DNA of 64,000 bases from positions 310,001 to 374,000 of the forward strand of contig NZ_BAYA01000001.1 in NCBI RefSeq assembly GCF_000685015.1, in the 5' to 3' direction. The notes below the pieces were generated by a model. The model had not been told where the DNA came from, ran no database searches, and saw only the letters and a program-made list of their open reading frames with translations. The stretch is from Paraburkholderia bannensis NBRC 103871 (lineage in GTDB: Bacteria > Pseudomonadota > Gammaproteobacteria > Burkholderiales > Burkholderiaceae). A program made the translations under genes and the position numbers. Shown piece after piece: positions 47,010 through 57,710 of this stretch; the first letter of the stretch is position 1; each line of letters begins with the position of its first letter.

Positions 47010-47909
47010 TTAATGTTTGCGCGGTGCGGCGGGAGCCGACGGCGCGTCGCCACTGGGACTACGCATGAAGCGGAAGAAGTCGCTCGACGAATCGACCACG
47101 ACGACGTCGCCCGGCTTGAAGCTCTCGCGGTACGCCTGCATGCTTTGGTAGAAGCGATAGAAGTCCGGATCGCGACCGTACGCCTGCGCGGCGATGGCGG
47201 CAGCCTTGCCGTCGCCTTCGCCCTTGATGGCTTGCGCCTGGCTGTAGGCATCGGCGACCGCGCCCTGCTGCTTGCGCTCCGCATCGTCCTTGATCTGCTG
47301 CGCCTCTGCTGCGCCCTTCGCGCGCTCGTCGGCGGCGGCCTGCTCGCGTGCGGCGCTCATGCGCTTGTAGACCACGTCGGCGAGTTCGGCCGGATAGTCG
47401 ATGCGCGTGAGTTCGATGTCGATGACATCGATGCCCAGCGGCGCAGCGGCCGTCTTCAGTTCGTCGCGTGCGCGGCTGGCGATCGCTTCCTGCTGCGCCA
47501 GCGCGTCGGACAGCGTGACCTTCGAGAACGCGTCCGACAACGCATCGCGCGAAAGCGAAGCGAGCCGGTCGGCAAGCGTCTGCGGGTCGCCCTTGGTTGC
47601 CGCGAACAGCTTGAGCGGCTCACCGATGCGGTAACGCACAACCGGGTTCACGAGCAGCTCGGTCTTGTCCGACGTCGTATAGCGGTCGGCGTCCGGCGCG
47701 TCGAACGCCTGGATGCGGGTATCGAGGAACGTCGCGGTCTGGAACGGCGGCGGCAGCTTCACGTGCAGGCCCGGCTCGGCGAGCGAGGCCTTCGAGCCGC
47801 CCGACGACGACACCACAGCCACATGGCGCGGATCGACGACGAACACCGCCGACGAAGCGACAAGCACCACCACCACGAAGGCGACGACAAACGCAATGAT
47901 CTTGTTCAT
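47010..47909 (-). CDS. hflC: HflC, FtsH protease modulator
   Basis: SPFH-domain protein of 299 residues with one N-terminal membrane segment (about 3-25). With HflK it forms a large periplasmic cage around FtsH and modulates membrane-protein turnover. The body has the band-7 domain and a long Ala/Glu-rich helix (about 165-245). The C-terminal 20 residues are Pro/Ala/Ser-rich. It starts 11 bases after the hflK stop. Confidence 0.95.
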   Translation of the reverse strand: MNKIIAFVVAFVVVVLVASSAVFVVDPRHVAVVSSSGGSKASLAEPGLHVKLPPPFQTATFLDTRIQAFDAPDADRYTTSDKTELLVNPVVRYRIGEPLKLFAATKGDPQTLADRLASLSRDALSDAFSKVTLSDALAQQEAIASRARDELKTAAAPLGIDVIDIELTRIDYPAELADVVYKRMSAAREQAAADERAKGAAEAQQIKDDAERKQQGAVADAYSQAQAIKGEGDGKAAAIAAQAYGRDPDFYRFYQSMQAYRESFKPGDVVVVDSSSDFFRFMRSPSGDAPSAPAAPRKH

Positions 47910-47920
47910 GTCGGCGCCCC

Positions 47921-49411
47921 TTATTGCACGTCGTCTTCGCGGCCGCGCGAGCGGAACGCGTCGCGCGAACGGAAGGCGTCGCTCGCGGCTTGCGCGGCGT
48001 CGCTGGCCGAAGGAGCCGGCGCCGCTGCGGCGCCCTGCTGCGTGGCTTGCGGCTGGCTTTGCGGCTGAGCGTTCTGCTGCGAATCGCCGTTCGTGCTGCT
48101 CGTGCTGCCCGTGCTATTCGTTGCCGGTGCGGACGCAGCGCTGCCGTTCGCATCGTTGGCACCGTTCGCAGCAGGCGCATTCGCTGCCGCCGCGCCCGAT
48201 GCGGCGACAGCTGCCGCAGCGCGCTGACGCGTCGCATCGACGATCTTGTCGAGCGGCAGATAGATCACGTTATTGCCCGACTTGCTGTCGACGAACACCT
48301 TCGTCGTATTCGAGTAGATGTGCTGCATCGTATCCAGGTACATGCGCTCGCGAATCACGGCCGGAGCCTTCGCGTACTGCTCGTAGACGCTGTTGAAACG
48401 CTGGGCGTCGCCCTGTGCCTGCTCGACCACGCGATCGCTATACGCCTTGGCGTCGTCGATCAGCTTGGCGCCGTCGGCCTGCGCGCGCGGCAGCAGTTGA
48501 TCGGCGTAAGCCTGCGCGTCGCGCTTCGCACGTTCGCGATCCTGATGAGCCTTCGCTTCATCGTCGAACGCCGCCTGTACGCGATCGGGTGCAGCAACGC
48601 TCTGGATCGTCACGCCCACCACGCCCAGGCCCGTCTTGTACTGGTCGAGCGCATGCTGGATCGTATCGGCGAGTTGCGCGCGGATCGGTTCGCGATCGGC
48701 GTAAAGAAGATCGTTGGTGCTATGCGCGCCCACGACCGTGCGTACGGCGGCCTGGGCGGCCTGGCTCACGGTGAGATCGGGGTCGACGCTGCGGAACAGG
48801 TAATCGGTCGGCTGCTTGACCTGGTACTGAACGATCAGGCGCACGTCGAGAATATCGCCGTCATGCGTAATCACGGACGCGTCCTTCACGTTCGACGGAC
48901 GCACCGGATTGTTGCGGCCGATCTCGACGCTGCGGATCTGGCCGACGTTCACGATGTCGTGCGCCTGGAACGGGAACGGCAGACGCCAATGAACGCCTGG
49001 CCCCACGGTGTGCCGATACTGGCCGAACTGAAGCACCACGCCGGCCTGGCCGTCCTGAACGATGAACACGCCGCTGCCGACATAAATGGCAATCAGCACG
49101 CCGAGCACGATGCCCACGCCGATGCGCGCGCCGTGGCCGTTGTCCGGACGCGGGCCGAGGCCGCCAGGCCCCTTGCCCTTCTTGCCGAAGAACGACGACA
49201 GGCGGCGGTTGAACTCGCGCCACATTTCGTCGAGATCGGGCGGGCCGTCGCCCTGGCCGCCGCCGTTGTTGCCGTTTTTGCCGTTGTTACCGGAGGGACG
49301 CCGCGCGTCCTCGTTGCGCTGGCCATTGCCCTCGCCGCGGCCCCATCGCGGGTCGTTCAGCGAGAAAATGGCACGCGCGCGCCAGCCAGTCCGCTTGTTG
49401 TAATCGTTCAC
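47921..49411 (-). CDS. hflK: HflK, FtsH protease modulator
   Basis: Partner of HflC, 496 residues. The N-terminus has a Gly/Asn-rich cytoplasmic segment (about 27-56), then a membrane segment near 96-118 and the SPFH/band-7 domain. The C-terminal 95 residues are an Ala/Asn/Ser/Gln-rich tail ending with a duplicated DAFRSR. That tail is longer than in E. coli HflK. It lies between hflX and hflC. Confidence 0.95.
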   Translation of the reverse strand: MNDYNKRTGWRARAIFSLNDPRWGRGEGNGQRNEDARRPSGNNGKNGNNGGGQGDGPPDLDEMWREFNRRLSSFFGKKGKGPGGLGPRPDNGHGARIGVGIVLGVLIAIYVGSGVFIVQDGQAGVVLQFGQYRHTVGPGVHWRLPFPFQAHDIVNVGQIRSVEIGRNNPVRPSNVKDASVITHDGDILDVRLIVQYQVKQPTDYLFRSVDPDLTVSQAAQAAVRTVVGAHSTNDLLYADREPIRAQLADTIQHALDQYKTGLGVVGVTIQSVAAPDRVQAAFDDEAKAHQDRERAKRDAQAYADQLLPRAQADGAKLIDDAKAYSDRVVEQAQGDAQRFNSVYEQYAKAPAVIRERMYLDTMQHIYSNTTKVFVDSKSGNNVIYLPLDKIVDATRQRAAAAVAASGAAAANAPAANGANDANGSAASAPATNSTGSTSSTNGDSQQNAQPQSQPQATQQGAAAAPAPSASDAAQAASDAFRSRDAFRSRGREDDVQ

Positions 49412-49503
49412 CTGTGTTCGTTCACCAGAGTAGACAGCGGGTCATGTGCGTGGAAGTGCGCCCGCGCGCCACGAATGGCGACGCCGGGCGCTGCCGGTTG
49501 GGG

Positions 49504-50691
49504 TCAGCGGCCGTGCTCGGGTTCCCTGCTGGGTTCGTGCGACAGCGGACTCCAGTCGGCGGCGACTTGAGGCTGCGACGGCTCGACGAGCGGCTCGGCA
49601 GTCGCGATTTCGGCGATGGCGGCGCGCAGCGCATCCAGTCCGACGCCCGTGCGCGCGCTCAAAAAGACGCGCGAAATATTACCATACTCGTCCCGCTCGA
49701 CCTTCCCGCCTCGGGCCGCCAGTTCGGGCACGGCGTCGATCTTGTTGAACACCAGCACCTGGCGGATCGTATCGGCGCCGATCTCGTGCAGCACCTCGTT
49801 CACCTGGTCGATCTGGTCGAGTCGCACCGCGCTCGACGCATCGACCACGTGCAGCAGAAGGTCGGCCTGCACGGTTTCCTGCAGCGTCGCGCGGAAAGCG
49901 GCCACCAGTTGGTGAGGCAGTTCGCGGATAAAACCCACGGTGTCGGACAGCACGATCTGGCCGACTTCGTCGCCGAGCCACACGCGCCGCGAAGTCGTGT
50001 CGAGCGTCGCGAACAACTGGTCGGCCGCATAGGCCTGCGCCTTGGTGAGCGCATTGAACAGCGTGGACTTGCCCGCGTTCGTATAGCCGACGAGCGAGAC
50101 GCTCATCGTGCGCGTGCGTTCGCGCTGACGGCGCTGCGTACCATGCTGACGGCGCAGTTTCGCGAGCTTGCCTTGCAGCATCTTGATGCGCTCGCCGATC
50201 AAGCGGCGGTCGGTTTCAAGCTGCGTTTCGCCAGGGCCGCGCAGACCGATACCGCCCTTCTGGCGCTCAAGGTGAGTCCACGCGCGCACAAGGCGCGTCG
50301 CAAGGTACTGAAGCTGGGCGAGTTCGACCTGCAGCTTGCCTTCGTGGCTGCGTGCGCGTTGCGCAAAAATGTCGAGAATGAGGCTCGTGCGATCCACCAC
50401 GCGGCGGCCGAGTGCGCGCTCCAGATTACGTTGCTGGGCGGGCGACAGCGCGTGATTGAAGATGACGATTTCGATGTCGTTCGCTTCACAGGCGAGACGG
50501 AGTTCCTCGGCCTTGCCGCTGCCGATGAACATGGCAGCGTCGGGGCTGGAACGGCGCCCGGTGAGCGTGACAGCGGGAGTGGCGCCCGCGCTTTTAGCGA
50601 GCAGGCTGAGTTCTTCGAGGCTGGCTTCGAAGTCGGTCTTGCCGAAGTCGATGCCGACAAGTGCGGCGTTGATCAAATTAGCTGGTATCAA
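49504..50691 (-). CDS. hflX: Ribosome-associated GTPase HflX
   Basis: GTPase that splits or rescues stalled ribosomes, 395 residues. The N-terminal HflX domain contains GSGKAEEL and the family motif GGIGLRGPGETQLE; the G domain has GYTNAGKST, DTVGFIREL and NKID. The start is not ATG: TTG at 50691 is used here, and another TTG five codons later is possible; neither has a strong ribosome site. It starts 59 bases after hfq, as in many proteobacteria. Confidence 0.93.
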   Translation of the reverse strand: MIPANLINAALVGIDFGKTDFEASLEELSLLAKSAGATPAVTLTGRRSSPDAAMFIGSGKAEELRLACEANDIEIVIFNHALSPAQQRNLERALGRRVVDRTSLILDIFAQRARSHEGKLQVELAQLQYLATRLVRAWTHLERQKGGIGLRGPGETQLETDRRLIGERIKMLQGKLAKLRRQHGTQRRQRERTRTMSVSLVGYTNAGKSTLFNALTKAQAYAADQLFATLDTTSRRVWLGDEVGQIVLSDTVGFIRELPHQLVAAFRATLQETVQADLLLHVVDASSAVRLDQIDQVNEVLHEIGADTIRQVLVFNKIDAVPELAARGGKVERDEYGNISRVFLSARTGVGLDALRAAIAEIATAEPLVEPSQPQVAADWSPLSHEPSREPEHGR

Positions 50692-50750
50692 AATGGAAAC
50701 GGCCGGCCCGGAAGCGCCTGCGAGGCACCCCGAACCGGCCGCGTCATGGG

Positions 50751-50987
50751 TCAGGACGCTTCCGAGTCCGGGTGGAAGTTCACCGGACGGGCCGGGACCA
50801 CCGTGGAAATGGCGTGCTTGTAAACCATTTGCGTAACCGTATTACGGAGCAACACGACGTACTGGTCGAACGATTCAATGTTCCCCTGAAGCTTGATGCC
50901 GTTGACCAGGTAGATCGAAACAGGCACGTGCTCCTTGCGCAGCGCGTTCAGAAACGGGTCTTGTAACAGTTGCCCTTTGTTGCTCAT
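50751..50987 (-). CDS. hfq: RNA chaperone Hfq
   Basis: Sm-like hexameric RNA chaperone that pairs small RNAs with mRNAs. It has 78 residues with the Sm1 and Sm2 regions: [17 protein letters not shown] at the N-terminus, VNGIKLQG, and YKHAIST. The C-terminal tail is very short, as in other betaproteobacteria. GGAG precedes the ATG by 7 bases. A TATAGT at 51062-51067 (minus strand) may be its own -10 box. It lies between der and hflX. Confidence 0.98.
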   Translation of the reverse strand: MSNKGQLLQDPFLNALRKEHVPVSIYLVNGIKLQGNIESFDQYVVLLRNTVTQMVYKHAISTVVPARPVNFHPDSEAS

Positions 50988-51159
50988 AGCAAACTCCGTA
51001 TTTTTTTGCAGGTTTAACTTATATTGGGATGAAGAAAAAGAAATCCACCACCAATCGCTACACTATAGCTGATTCTCGTTACCCCGCGCCGCTAGCGACG
51101 GCCCAGCCAGACGGCCTGACCGCCGGATTGACGCGGCAATGCGCGGTAGCGAACGCAGC

Positions 51160-52497
51160 TCAACTCTTTTCGGTGTAGGGGTTCGTCGAAGAACGAAACT
51201 CTATGCGCAATGGAGTGCCCTTCAGCGAGAAAGTTTCCCGGAAGCGGTTCTCCAGATAGCGTTTGTAGGTTTCCGTGACCGCGTCGAGCGCATTGCCGTG
51301 CACCACGATAATCGGCGGGTTCTGTCCCCCCTGGTGCGCGTAACGCAGCTTCGGACGCACCGGGCCACGGCGGCGCGGCTGCTGGAATTCCACGGCTTCG
51401 ATCAGCGCGCGCGTGAGCTTCGGCGTGGGCAGCTTGGCCATGGCGGCGGCATAGGCGTCGTCCACCGAGCGCATCAGCGGGCCGATACCGAACTTTTCCG
51501 TCGCCGAGATAAAGCGCATTTCCGCGAAATCGAGGAACTTCAGCTTGCGTTGCAGGTGGTGCTTGGTGCGCTCACGTGCGTGATCGTCCATGCCGTCCCA
51601 CTTGTTCACGCCCACGACCAGCGCGCGGCCCTGCTCGACCACGAAGCCCGCAATATGCGCGTCCTGGTCGGAAATTTCCTGATGCGCGTCGAGCAGCAGG
51701 ATCACCACATTGGCGTCGGCGATCGACTGCAGCGTCTTCACGACCGAGAACTTCTCGATTGCCTCGAACACCTTGCCGCGGCGGCGCAGGCCGGCCGTAT
51801 CGATCAGCGTGTATTTCTTGCCGTTGCGCTCGAAGTCGACATAGATCGAATCGCGCGTCGTGCCCGGCATGTCGAACGCGATCACGCGGTCTTCGCCGAT
51901 CAGCGTATTGACGAGCGTCGACTTGCCCACGTTCGGACGGCCGACGATTGCGATTTTCACGCCGTGCTTGCTGGCGTCGTCTTCGTCTTCTTCCGGACGA
52001 TCCGCGTAGGCCTGGTCGAGCGCCTCGTTGATCATTTCCGTCACGCCGTCGCCGTGCGCAGCCGAAATTGCGCGCGGGTCGCCCAGACCCAGCTCGTAGA
52101 AGTCGGCGGCCACGGCGCTGTACTTCATGCCTTCGGCCTTGTTGACCACGAGGAAGATCGGTCGGCCGGTCTTGCGCAGGTAATCGGCGATGTGCTTGTC
52201 CTGCGGCGCGAGGCCGTTACGGCCGTCGCAGATGAACACGACGATGTCGGCTTCCTCGACCGCCTGGCGCGTCTGGCGCGCCATTTCGTGCAGGATGCCG
52301 TCCTTGGCGACCGGCTCGAAGCCGCCGGTGTCGACCACCAGATAGGCGCGATCGCCCACGCGCCCTTCGCCATAGTGGCGGTCGCGCGTGAGACCGGGCA
52401 GGTCGGCGACCAGCGCATCGCGCGAACGCGTGAGCCGGTTGAAGAGCGTGGATTTCCCCACATTGGGGCGCCCGACGAGGGCGATTACGGGTTTCAT
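51160..52497 (-). CDS. der: Ribosome assembly GTPase Der (EngA)
   Basis: Double-GTPase needed for 50S assembly, 445 residues. Two P-loops of identical sequence GRPNVGKST occur near residues 8-16 and 187-195, each followed by DTGG/DTAG and NK(A/W)-type specificity motifs. The C-terminal KH-like domain begins near 360. It is separated from bamB by a terminator, so it probably has its own promoter in the 52498-52775 region. Confidence 0.97.
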   Translation of the reverse strand: MKPVIALVGRPNVGKSTLFNRLTRSRDALVADLPGLTRDRHYGEGRVGDRAYLVVDTGGFEPVAKDGILHEMARQTRQAVEEADIVVFICDGRNGLAPQDKHIADYLRKTGRPIFLVVNKAEGMKYSAVAADFYELGLGDPRAISAAHGDGVTEMINEALDQAYADRPEEDEDDASKHGVKIAIVGRPNVGKSTLVNTLIGEDRVIAFDMPGTTRDSIYVDFERNGKKYTLIDTAGLRRRGKVFEAIEKFSVVKTLQSIADANVVILLLDAHQEISDQDAHIAGFVVEQGRALVVGVNKWDGMDDHARERTKHHLQRKLKFLDFAEMRFISATEKFGIGPLMRSVDDAYAAAMAKLPTPKLTRALIEAVEFQQPRRRGPVRPKLRYAHQGGQNPPIIVVHGNALDAVTETYKRYLENRFRETFSLKGTPLRIEFRSSTNPYTEKS

Positions 52498-52856
52498 CTG
52501 ATCTTTTCTACAGTAAGGCGCGGCGCCGGGACGTCCGGCGCGCTGCGCGGCAAGCGTCTGCTATGAGTGCCCGCAGATGCTGCAATAGTTGCAAATTATC
52601 ACGAATCGGGCTGTGTACCCGATTGCCGTTACCGGTGAGATATCGCACCGGTCGGCCCGAAGCGGCCAATCGCGCTTCGGCGTTCGACTGGAACACCGGG
52701 TGTAGCCGCCCCGGCCATCCGTCGTCTCATAAGGTTCGCGGGCGGCATGCAGCAAGACGACACCGATGCACGCCGGAAAAACACAAGAGGCCGCCGCCCG
52801 CGGGCGCGGCCCCTCGAAGCGACGCCAGGCGGCCAGCGCCCGGCGTCCTGACTCGA
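52498..52856. other. Intergenic region bamB / der
   Basis: No gene is supported. It has the bamB terminator at 52777-52815 and, nearer der, GATAAT (52595-52600, minus strand) that could be a -10 box without a good -35. Two ACCGGT palindromes occur near 52636-52652. I see nothing else. Confidence 0.5.
52777..52815 (-). terminator. Terminator of bamB
   Basis: A very GC-rich near-perfect hairpin (arms about 52787-52800 and 52801-52815) is followed on the minus strand by TTGTGTTTTT. It lies 41 bases past the bamB stop. Confidence 0.75.
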
Positions 52857-54002
52857 TCAGCGCGGACGCAGACCGTAGAGATCGCCGTCCTTCGTCTGCA
52901 CGACCAGCGTATTGCCGGCCAGCACCGGCGCTGCCGTAATCGGGCTGCCGTCGGTCTTCACGCGCGAGACGAAGCTGCCGTCGTCGAGCGAGAGGAAATG
53001 CACGTAGCCCTGATAGTCGCCCACCGCCACCGCGTGGCCGAGCATCGCCGGGACGCTGACGTCGCGGTTCTTCAGCTTGTCGGTGCTCCACGTCTGCGCG
53101 CCGGTTGCAACGTTGTAGGCCTTCACGACCGACCAGTCGTCGCCGCCGACCACGGTGGAGTCGTCCTGAGCGATACCGCTCGTGCTGGAGAACGGCTTTT
53201 CCCACATCGGACGGCCCGAGTTGGCGTCGAAGCAGCCCAGCTGGCCCTGGAACGTGACCGCGCAGGTCGTGGCACCAATCAGCGTGGGCGGGCCGCTCAC
53301 GTCATTGATACGCTCGACTTCCGTCACGCCCTTCGGATACGACACCGGCGTTTCCCAGAAAGCGTCGCCGCTTTGCAGGTTGATCGCCGAGAATGCACCG
53401 CCCGGGAAACCCGCGAGAATCGCCTGGTCGCCAGCGAACGTCATGCCGGCCGACACACGCAGATTCAGCGGCACGGCGCGGTTGCGGTAAGTCCACTTCT
53501 GCTCGCCGGTCTGCGCGTTGAACGCCACGACCTGGCCGTCGATCGTGCGCACGACCACGAGGCCGTTGCCGACCAGCGGCGGCGAGATGATTTCGCCCGG
53601 CGCCTTCGCTTGCCACGACAGCTTGCCGTTCGAATCGAGCACATACACGTCGCCCTTCAGGCCGCCCACTGCCGTCAGGTTGCCGTCGCTGCCCACGCCC
53701 GCCGACAGATCGTCCTTGAGCTTGGTGCTCCAGACTTCCTTGCCCGTTTGCGCGTCGAACTTCGCAACCGAGCCGTTAGCGCCTGCGGCGTAGACGTTGT
53801 CGCCCACGGCAACCGGCGAGAACAGATAGCGGCCGGCCTTGCCGACGCTCGCTTTCCAGACCTGCTGGACGTCCAGCACCGGCTTGAACTCGGTCAGCGG
53901 CACCGGCACGCGGCGCTCGTCTTTGGTCGACGAGCAAGCCGCCAGTGCGAGAACGGTCATCGCGCAAGCGACAGGCACAACGGTTCGTTTCAGCAGATTC
54001 AT
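52857..54002 (-). CDS. bamB: Outer membrane assembly lipoprotein BamB
   Basis: Eight-bladed beta-propeller lipoprotein of the BAM complex that inserts outer membrane proteins. It has 381 residues. The signal peptide ends in lipobox LAAC with Cys23. Repeated PQQ-like blades are seen as QTGKEVWS, QTGEQKWTY and NSGRPMWEK. The start giving the compact signal was chosen; an ATG five codons upstream is possible. It follows the YfgM-like gene by 80 bases. Confidence 0.95.
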   Translation of the reverse strand: MNLLKRTVVPVACAMTVLALAACSSTKDERRVPVPLTEFKPVLDVQQVWKASVGKAGRYLFSPVAVGDNVYAAGANGSVAKFDAQTGKEVWSTKLKDDLSAGVGSDGNLTAVGGLKGDVYVLDSNGKLSWQAKAPGEIISPPLVGNGLVVVRTIDGQVVAFNAQTGEQKWTYRNRAVPLNLRVSAGMTFAGDQAILAGFPGGAFSAINLQSGDAFWETPVSYPKGVTEVERINDVSGPPTLIGATTCAVTFQGQLGCFDANSGRPMWEKPFSSTSGIAQDDSTVVGGDDWSVVKAYNVATGAQTWSTDKLKNRDVSVPAMLGHAVAVGDYQGYVHFLSLDDGSFVSRVKTDGSPITAAPVLAGNTLVVQTKDGDLYGLRPR

Positions 54003-54082
54003 CGGTGAACGAAGCATGAATGGAGTTGATTGAATAATGATGCGGTGGTGCGTCAATGCGTGCGATCAATGCCGGCAGCGCA

Positions 54083-54712
54083 TTAGCCGCCCAGTGCGTC
54101 GAGCTTGAACTGAACCAGCTGGCGCTCGGATGCATCGGACTTCGGCAACGTGTCGAGTGCGAGCTTGTAAGCCGCGCGCGCGTCGTCGTGCTTGCCCGCT
54201 GCTTCGAGCAGGTCGCCGCGGCCGTCGGCCACGACACCCTTGAACGGGCCCGAATCCGGCTGCGGAATCAGCGCGAGTCCCTGATCGTAGGCCTTCTCGT
54301 CGAGCAGCACCGACGCGAGACGCAGCTTCGCGATCTGGCGGAATTCCTCGTCTTTCGCGTGATCGGCGGCCCACTGCAGTTGCGCCTTGGCGCCTGCCGT
54401 GTCACCTGCCATGTACAGCGATTTGGCCACCGTCAGCGCGCTCATCTGCGCATACGCGGTGCCGCCGAAGCGGTCTTCCATATCGGTCGCGATGCGCGTA
54501 AGCAGCGCCTTGTCGCTACCCGTGGAAGCCTGTTGCACCTGGTCGTACAGGACGGCCGCTTCGGCCGCCTGACGGCGCTGCCAGAAGTTCCAGCCGTTCC
54601 ACGCAGCGAGCGCGAGCAGAACGATCAGCACGACCCACGTGGTCGCGTTGCCCCACTGCGTCCACCAGGCCTTGAAACTCTCGATCGATTCCTGTTCGTC
54701 GTGATAACTCAT
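54083..54712 (-). CDS. YfgM-like membrane-anchored TPR protein
   Basis: A 209-residue protein with one N-terminal membrane anchor (about 24-42) and a periplasmic TPR-like helical domain. In E. coli YfgM is a SecYEG/PpiD-linked chaperone partner, and the yfgM-bamB-der order is the same here. The N-terminus has the family pattern of an acidic start with QESIESFKAWW. GCTACGCG precedes the ATG rather than a clear ribosome site. Confidence 0.9.
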   Translation of the reverse strand: MSYHDEQESIESFKAWWTQWGNATTWVVLIVLLALAAWNGWNFWQRRQAAEAAVLYDQVQQASTGSDKALLTRIATDMEDRFGGTAYAQMSALTVAKSLYMAGDTAGAKAQLQWAADHAKDEEFRQIAKLRLASVLLDEKAYDQGLALIPQPDSGPFKGVVADGRGDLLEAAGKHDDARAAYKLALDTLPKSDASERQLVQFKLDALGG

Positions 54713-54872
54713 CGCGTAGCGATTCCTCGTTTATTTTGATGCCTGTTTTCGGGCGCGCCACACAGGTCAATGCAAAGGTCAATGCACAGTCAATGCCGAA
54801 CCGGGCGCGCCGCGAAAGTCGTCAAATACGCCCGATCTGCGCGGCGCGGCCTAAGCGGCCCGGCAGGCCCGA

Positions 54873-56210
54873 TCAATCCTCGCCGTCTTCGGCGGTTGCA
54901 ACCATCGCATTGATCAGATATTCGGTCAAGTCCTCAAAGGCTACCGTTTGTTGCTCGCTGCGAGCCTCGGCGGCACTGCCGCGCAGCGCCTTCACACCGG
55001 CCACGCCCTGCGCCACTTCGTCGTCGCCGAGCACCACGGCGAACGCCGCGCCGCTTGCGTCTGCGCGCTTCATCTGCGACTTGAAGCTGGCCGACTGGCC
55101 ATCCGCGCTGCAATGGAGGATGACGTCGAGACCCGTGTCGCGCAGACGCTCGGAGACGATGAACGCCTGTTCGCGCGCGGCTTCGCCCTGATGCACGACG
55201 TACACGTCGCAGCCTTCGGCTTCCGGCACGAGGTTCTCTTCCTTGAGCAATTCAAGGATGCGCTCGATGCCCATCGCCCAGCCGCACGCCGCCGTCGGCT
55301 TGCCGCCGAGCTGTTCGATCAGCGGGTCGTAACGACCGCCGGCCGCGACGGTGCCCTGCGCGCCGAGTTTGTCCGTCACCCACTCGAATACGGTCAGATT
55401 GTAATAATCGAGACCGCGCACGAGACGCGGATTGATCTTGAACGGGATGTTGTTCGACTTCAGGATGCGTTGCAGCCCCTCGAAGTGCGCCTTCGATTCC
55501 TCGCCGAGGAAATCGATCAGCTTCGGCGCCTTGTCGGCCATTTCCTGCAGCGCCGGGTTCTTCGTGTCGAGCACGCGCAGCGGGTTGGTGTAGAGGCGGC
55601 GCTTGCCGTCTTCATCGAGCAGATCGACGTGCTGTTCGAGATACTTGATGAGTTCGACGCGGTGCGCAGCGCGCTCTTCCGCCAGACCCAGCGAGTTGAT
55701 TTCCAGCTTGATGCCCGTCAGTCCAAGGTCGTCCCAAAGACGCTGGCACATCAGGATGATTTCCGCATCCGCATCCGGGCCGGCAAAGCCGAGCGCTTCC
55801 ACGCCGACCTGATGGAACTGGCGATAGCGGCCGCGCTGCGGACGCTCGTGACGGAACATCGGGCCGATGTACCACAGGCGCTTCGGGCCGTCGTAGAGCA
55901 TGTTGTGCTCGATCGACGCACGCACGACTGCCGCCGTATTTTCCGGGCGCATCGTGAGGTGTTCGCCGTTGAGCGCGTCGGTGAAGCTGTACATTTCTTT
56001 TTCGACGATATCGGTCACTTCACCGATGCCGCGCGTGAAGAGCTGCGTGTGCTCGACGATCGGCGTACGGATGTTCTGGTATCCGTACGAACGGAGCATG
56101 GACTTCACGGTCGTTTCGAAGAAGTCCCACAGCCCTGCGTCCTGCGGCAGGATGTCGTTCATGCCCTTCACGCCGGTCAGCTTTTCGGGCTTTCTTTTCT
56201 GTTCAGTCAT
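54873..56210 (-). CDS. hisS: Histidyl-tRNA synthetase
   Basis: Class II synthetase charging tRNA-His, 445 residues. Motif 2 is seen as [17 protein letters not shown], the HisA-type segment as [11 protein letters not shown], and motif 3 as [10 protein letters not shown]. The C-terminal anticodon-binding domain (about 335-430) is present, unlike in hisZ. It follows ispG by 66 bases. Confidence 0.97.
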   Translation of the reverse strand: MTEQKRKPEKLTGVKGMNDILPQDAGLWDFFETTVKSMLRSYGYQNIRTPIVEHTQLFTRGIGEVTDIVEKEMYSFTDALNGEHLTMRPENTAAVVRASIEHNMLYDGPKRLWYIGPMFRHERPQRGRYRQFHQVGVEALGFAGPDADAEIILMCQRLWDDLGLTGIKLEINSLGLAEERAAHRVELIKYLEQHVDLLDEDGKRRLYTNPLRVLDTKNPALQEMADKAPKLIDFLGEESKAHFEGLQRILKSNNIPFKINPRLVRGLDYYNLTVFEWVTDKLGAQGTVAAGGRYDPLIEQLGGKPTAACGWAMGIERILELLKEENLVPEAEGCDVYVVHQGEAAREQAFIVSERLRDTGLDVILHCSADGQSASFKSQMKRADASGAAFAVVLGDDEVAQGVAGVKALRGSAAEARSEQQTVAFEDLTEYLINAMVATAEDGED

Positions 56211-56276
56211 TGCGATGCGAATTGTCGTTGCGAGTGCGTTGCGAATGTCGATATGCGGAGTCCGTAGCCAGCGCGC

Positions 56277-57596
56277 TTACGCAGTGGCTTCGGCCTTGCC
56301 GTACTTGCGCGCGACATAGTCGCTCACGATCTGCTGGAAATCTTCGGCGATATGCTCGCCGCGCAGCGTCTTGACCTTTTCGCCGTCGATGAAGACCGGC
56401 GCGGCCGGGTTCTCGCCCGAGCCCGGCAGGCTGATGCCGATGTTCGCGTGCTTCGACTCGCCCGGGCCGTTGACGATGCAGCCCATCACCGCGACGTTCA
56501 TCGTTTCGACGCCCGGATAGGACTCGCGCCAAACCGGCATTTGCGCGCGCAGATAATTCTGGATCTGCGAAGCGAGTTCCTGGAACAGCGTGCTGGTCGT
56601 GCGGCCGCAACCGGGGCAGGCGATGACCATCGGCGTGAACGAACGCAGGCCCATCGTCTGGAGGATTTCCTGGCCGACCACGACTTCGCCGGTGCGCGGT
56701 GCGCCCGGTTCCGGCGTGAGCGAGATACGGATGGTGTCGCCGATGCCCTGCTGGAGCAGCACGGAGAGCGCCGCCGTCGAAGCGACGATGCCCTTCGAGC
56801 CCATGCCCGCTTCGGTCAGCCCCAGGTGAAGCGCGAAATCGCAACGCTTGGCCAGTTGCTGGTACACGGCGATCAGATCCTGCACGCCGCTGACCTTGCA
56901 CGACAGGATGATCTTGTCGCGCGTCAGACCGAGTTCGACCGCGCGTTCCGCCGAGCCGATGGCCGACTGGATCAGCGCTTCGTACATCACGCTTTGCGCT
57001 TCCCACGGCACGCTGCGCGCCGCGTTTTCGTCCATCATGCGCGCGAGCAGATCCTGGTCCAGGCTGCCCCAGTTCACGCCGATACGTACCGGCTTGTCGT
57101 ACTTGATGGCCGCTTCGATCATCTGCGCGTACTGCGTGTCGCGCTTGGCGCCCTGGCCCACGTTGCCCGGATTGATACGGTACTTCGAGAGCGCTTCCGC
57201 GCACGCGGGGTGATCGCGCAGCAGCAGATGGCCGTTGTAGTGAAAGTCGCCGACGAGCGGCACCATCACGCCCATGCGGTCGAGCTGGTCGCGCACGTGC
57301 GGCACGGCGGCAGCCGCTTCCGGCGTGTTGACCGTGATACGTACGAGTTCCGAACCGGCTTGCGCGAGTTCCTTGATCTGGATCGCGGTACCGATCGCAT
57401 CGGCGGTATCGGTATTGGTCATCGACTGCACGCGCACCGGCGCGTCGCCGCCGATCGTCACCAGTTGACCGCCCCAGCGCACATGCACGGCGTGCGACTT
57501 GCGGCGCGGCGCGTGGCCGCCGAGGATCGGTTCATTGGACACGATCTGACTATTGCTGGTCGGGGATTGCGTTTCGCTTTGCATCGAAAAACCCAT
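56277..57596 (-). CDS. ispG: 4-hydroxy-3-methylbut-2-enyl diphosphate synthase
   Basis: Fe-S enzyme of the MEP isoprenoid pathway, 439 residues. The cluster cysteines are seen in [10 protein letters not shown] and [10 protein letters not shown]. The N-terminal TIM barrel has [10 protein letters not shown] and [10 protein letters not shown] segments. GAGGTG lies 4-5 bases before the ATG. A large insert between barrel and cluster domains (about 230-310) is typical of the longer proteobacterial form. A strong terminator stands only about 50 bases upstream. Confidence 0.96.
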   Translation of the reverse strand: MGFSMQSETQSPTSNSQIVSNEPILGGHAPRRKSHAVHVRWGGQLVTIGGDAPVRVQSMTNTDTADAIGTAIQIKELAQAGSELVRITVNTPEAAAAVPHVRDQLDRMGVMVPLVGDFHYNGHLLLRDHPACAEALSKYRINPGNVGQGAKRDTQYAQMIEAAIKYDKPVRIGVNWGSLDQDLLARMMDENAARSVPWEAQSVMYEALIQSAIGSAERAVELGLTRDKIILSCKVSGVQDLIAVYQQLAKRCDFALHLGLTEAGMGSKGIVASTAALSVLLQQGIGDTIRISLTPEPGAPRTGEVVVGQEILQTMGLRSFTPMVIACPGCGRTTSTLFQELASQIQNYLRAQMPVWRESYPGVETMNVAVMGCIVNGPGESKHANIGISLPGSGENPAAPVFIDGEKVKTLRGEHIAEDFQQIVSDYVARKYGKAEATA

Positions 57597-57649
57597 TTAC
57601 ACCTCGCGCGCGCCACCGCTCACAACGAACGGCTACGCTGCGCGAATTG

Positions 57650-57694
57650 AAAAAGCGTCGCGGCCGGCAAACTGATCTTCGCCGGCCGCGACGC
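57650..57694 (-). terminator. Strong terminator between rodZ and ispG
   Basis: On the minus strand a perfect 14-bp stem (57681-57694 with 57655-57668) with a 12-base loop is followed by TTTTTCAATT. It begins 17 bases past the rodZ stop and ends about 54 bases before the ispG ATG. Confidence 0.85.
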
Positions 57695-57710
57695 ATGCCA
57701 TGTCTCTATC

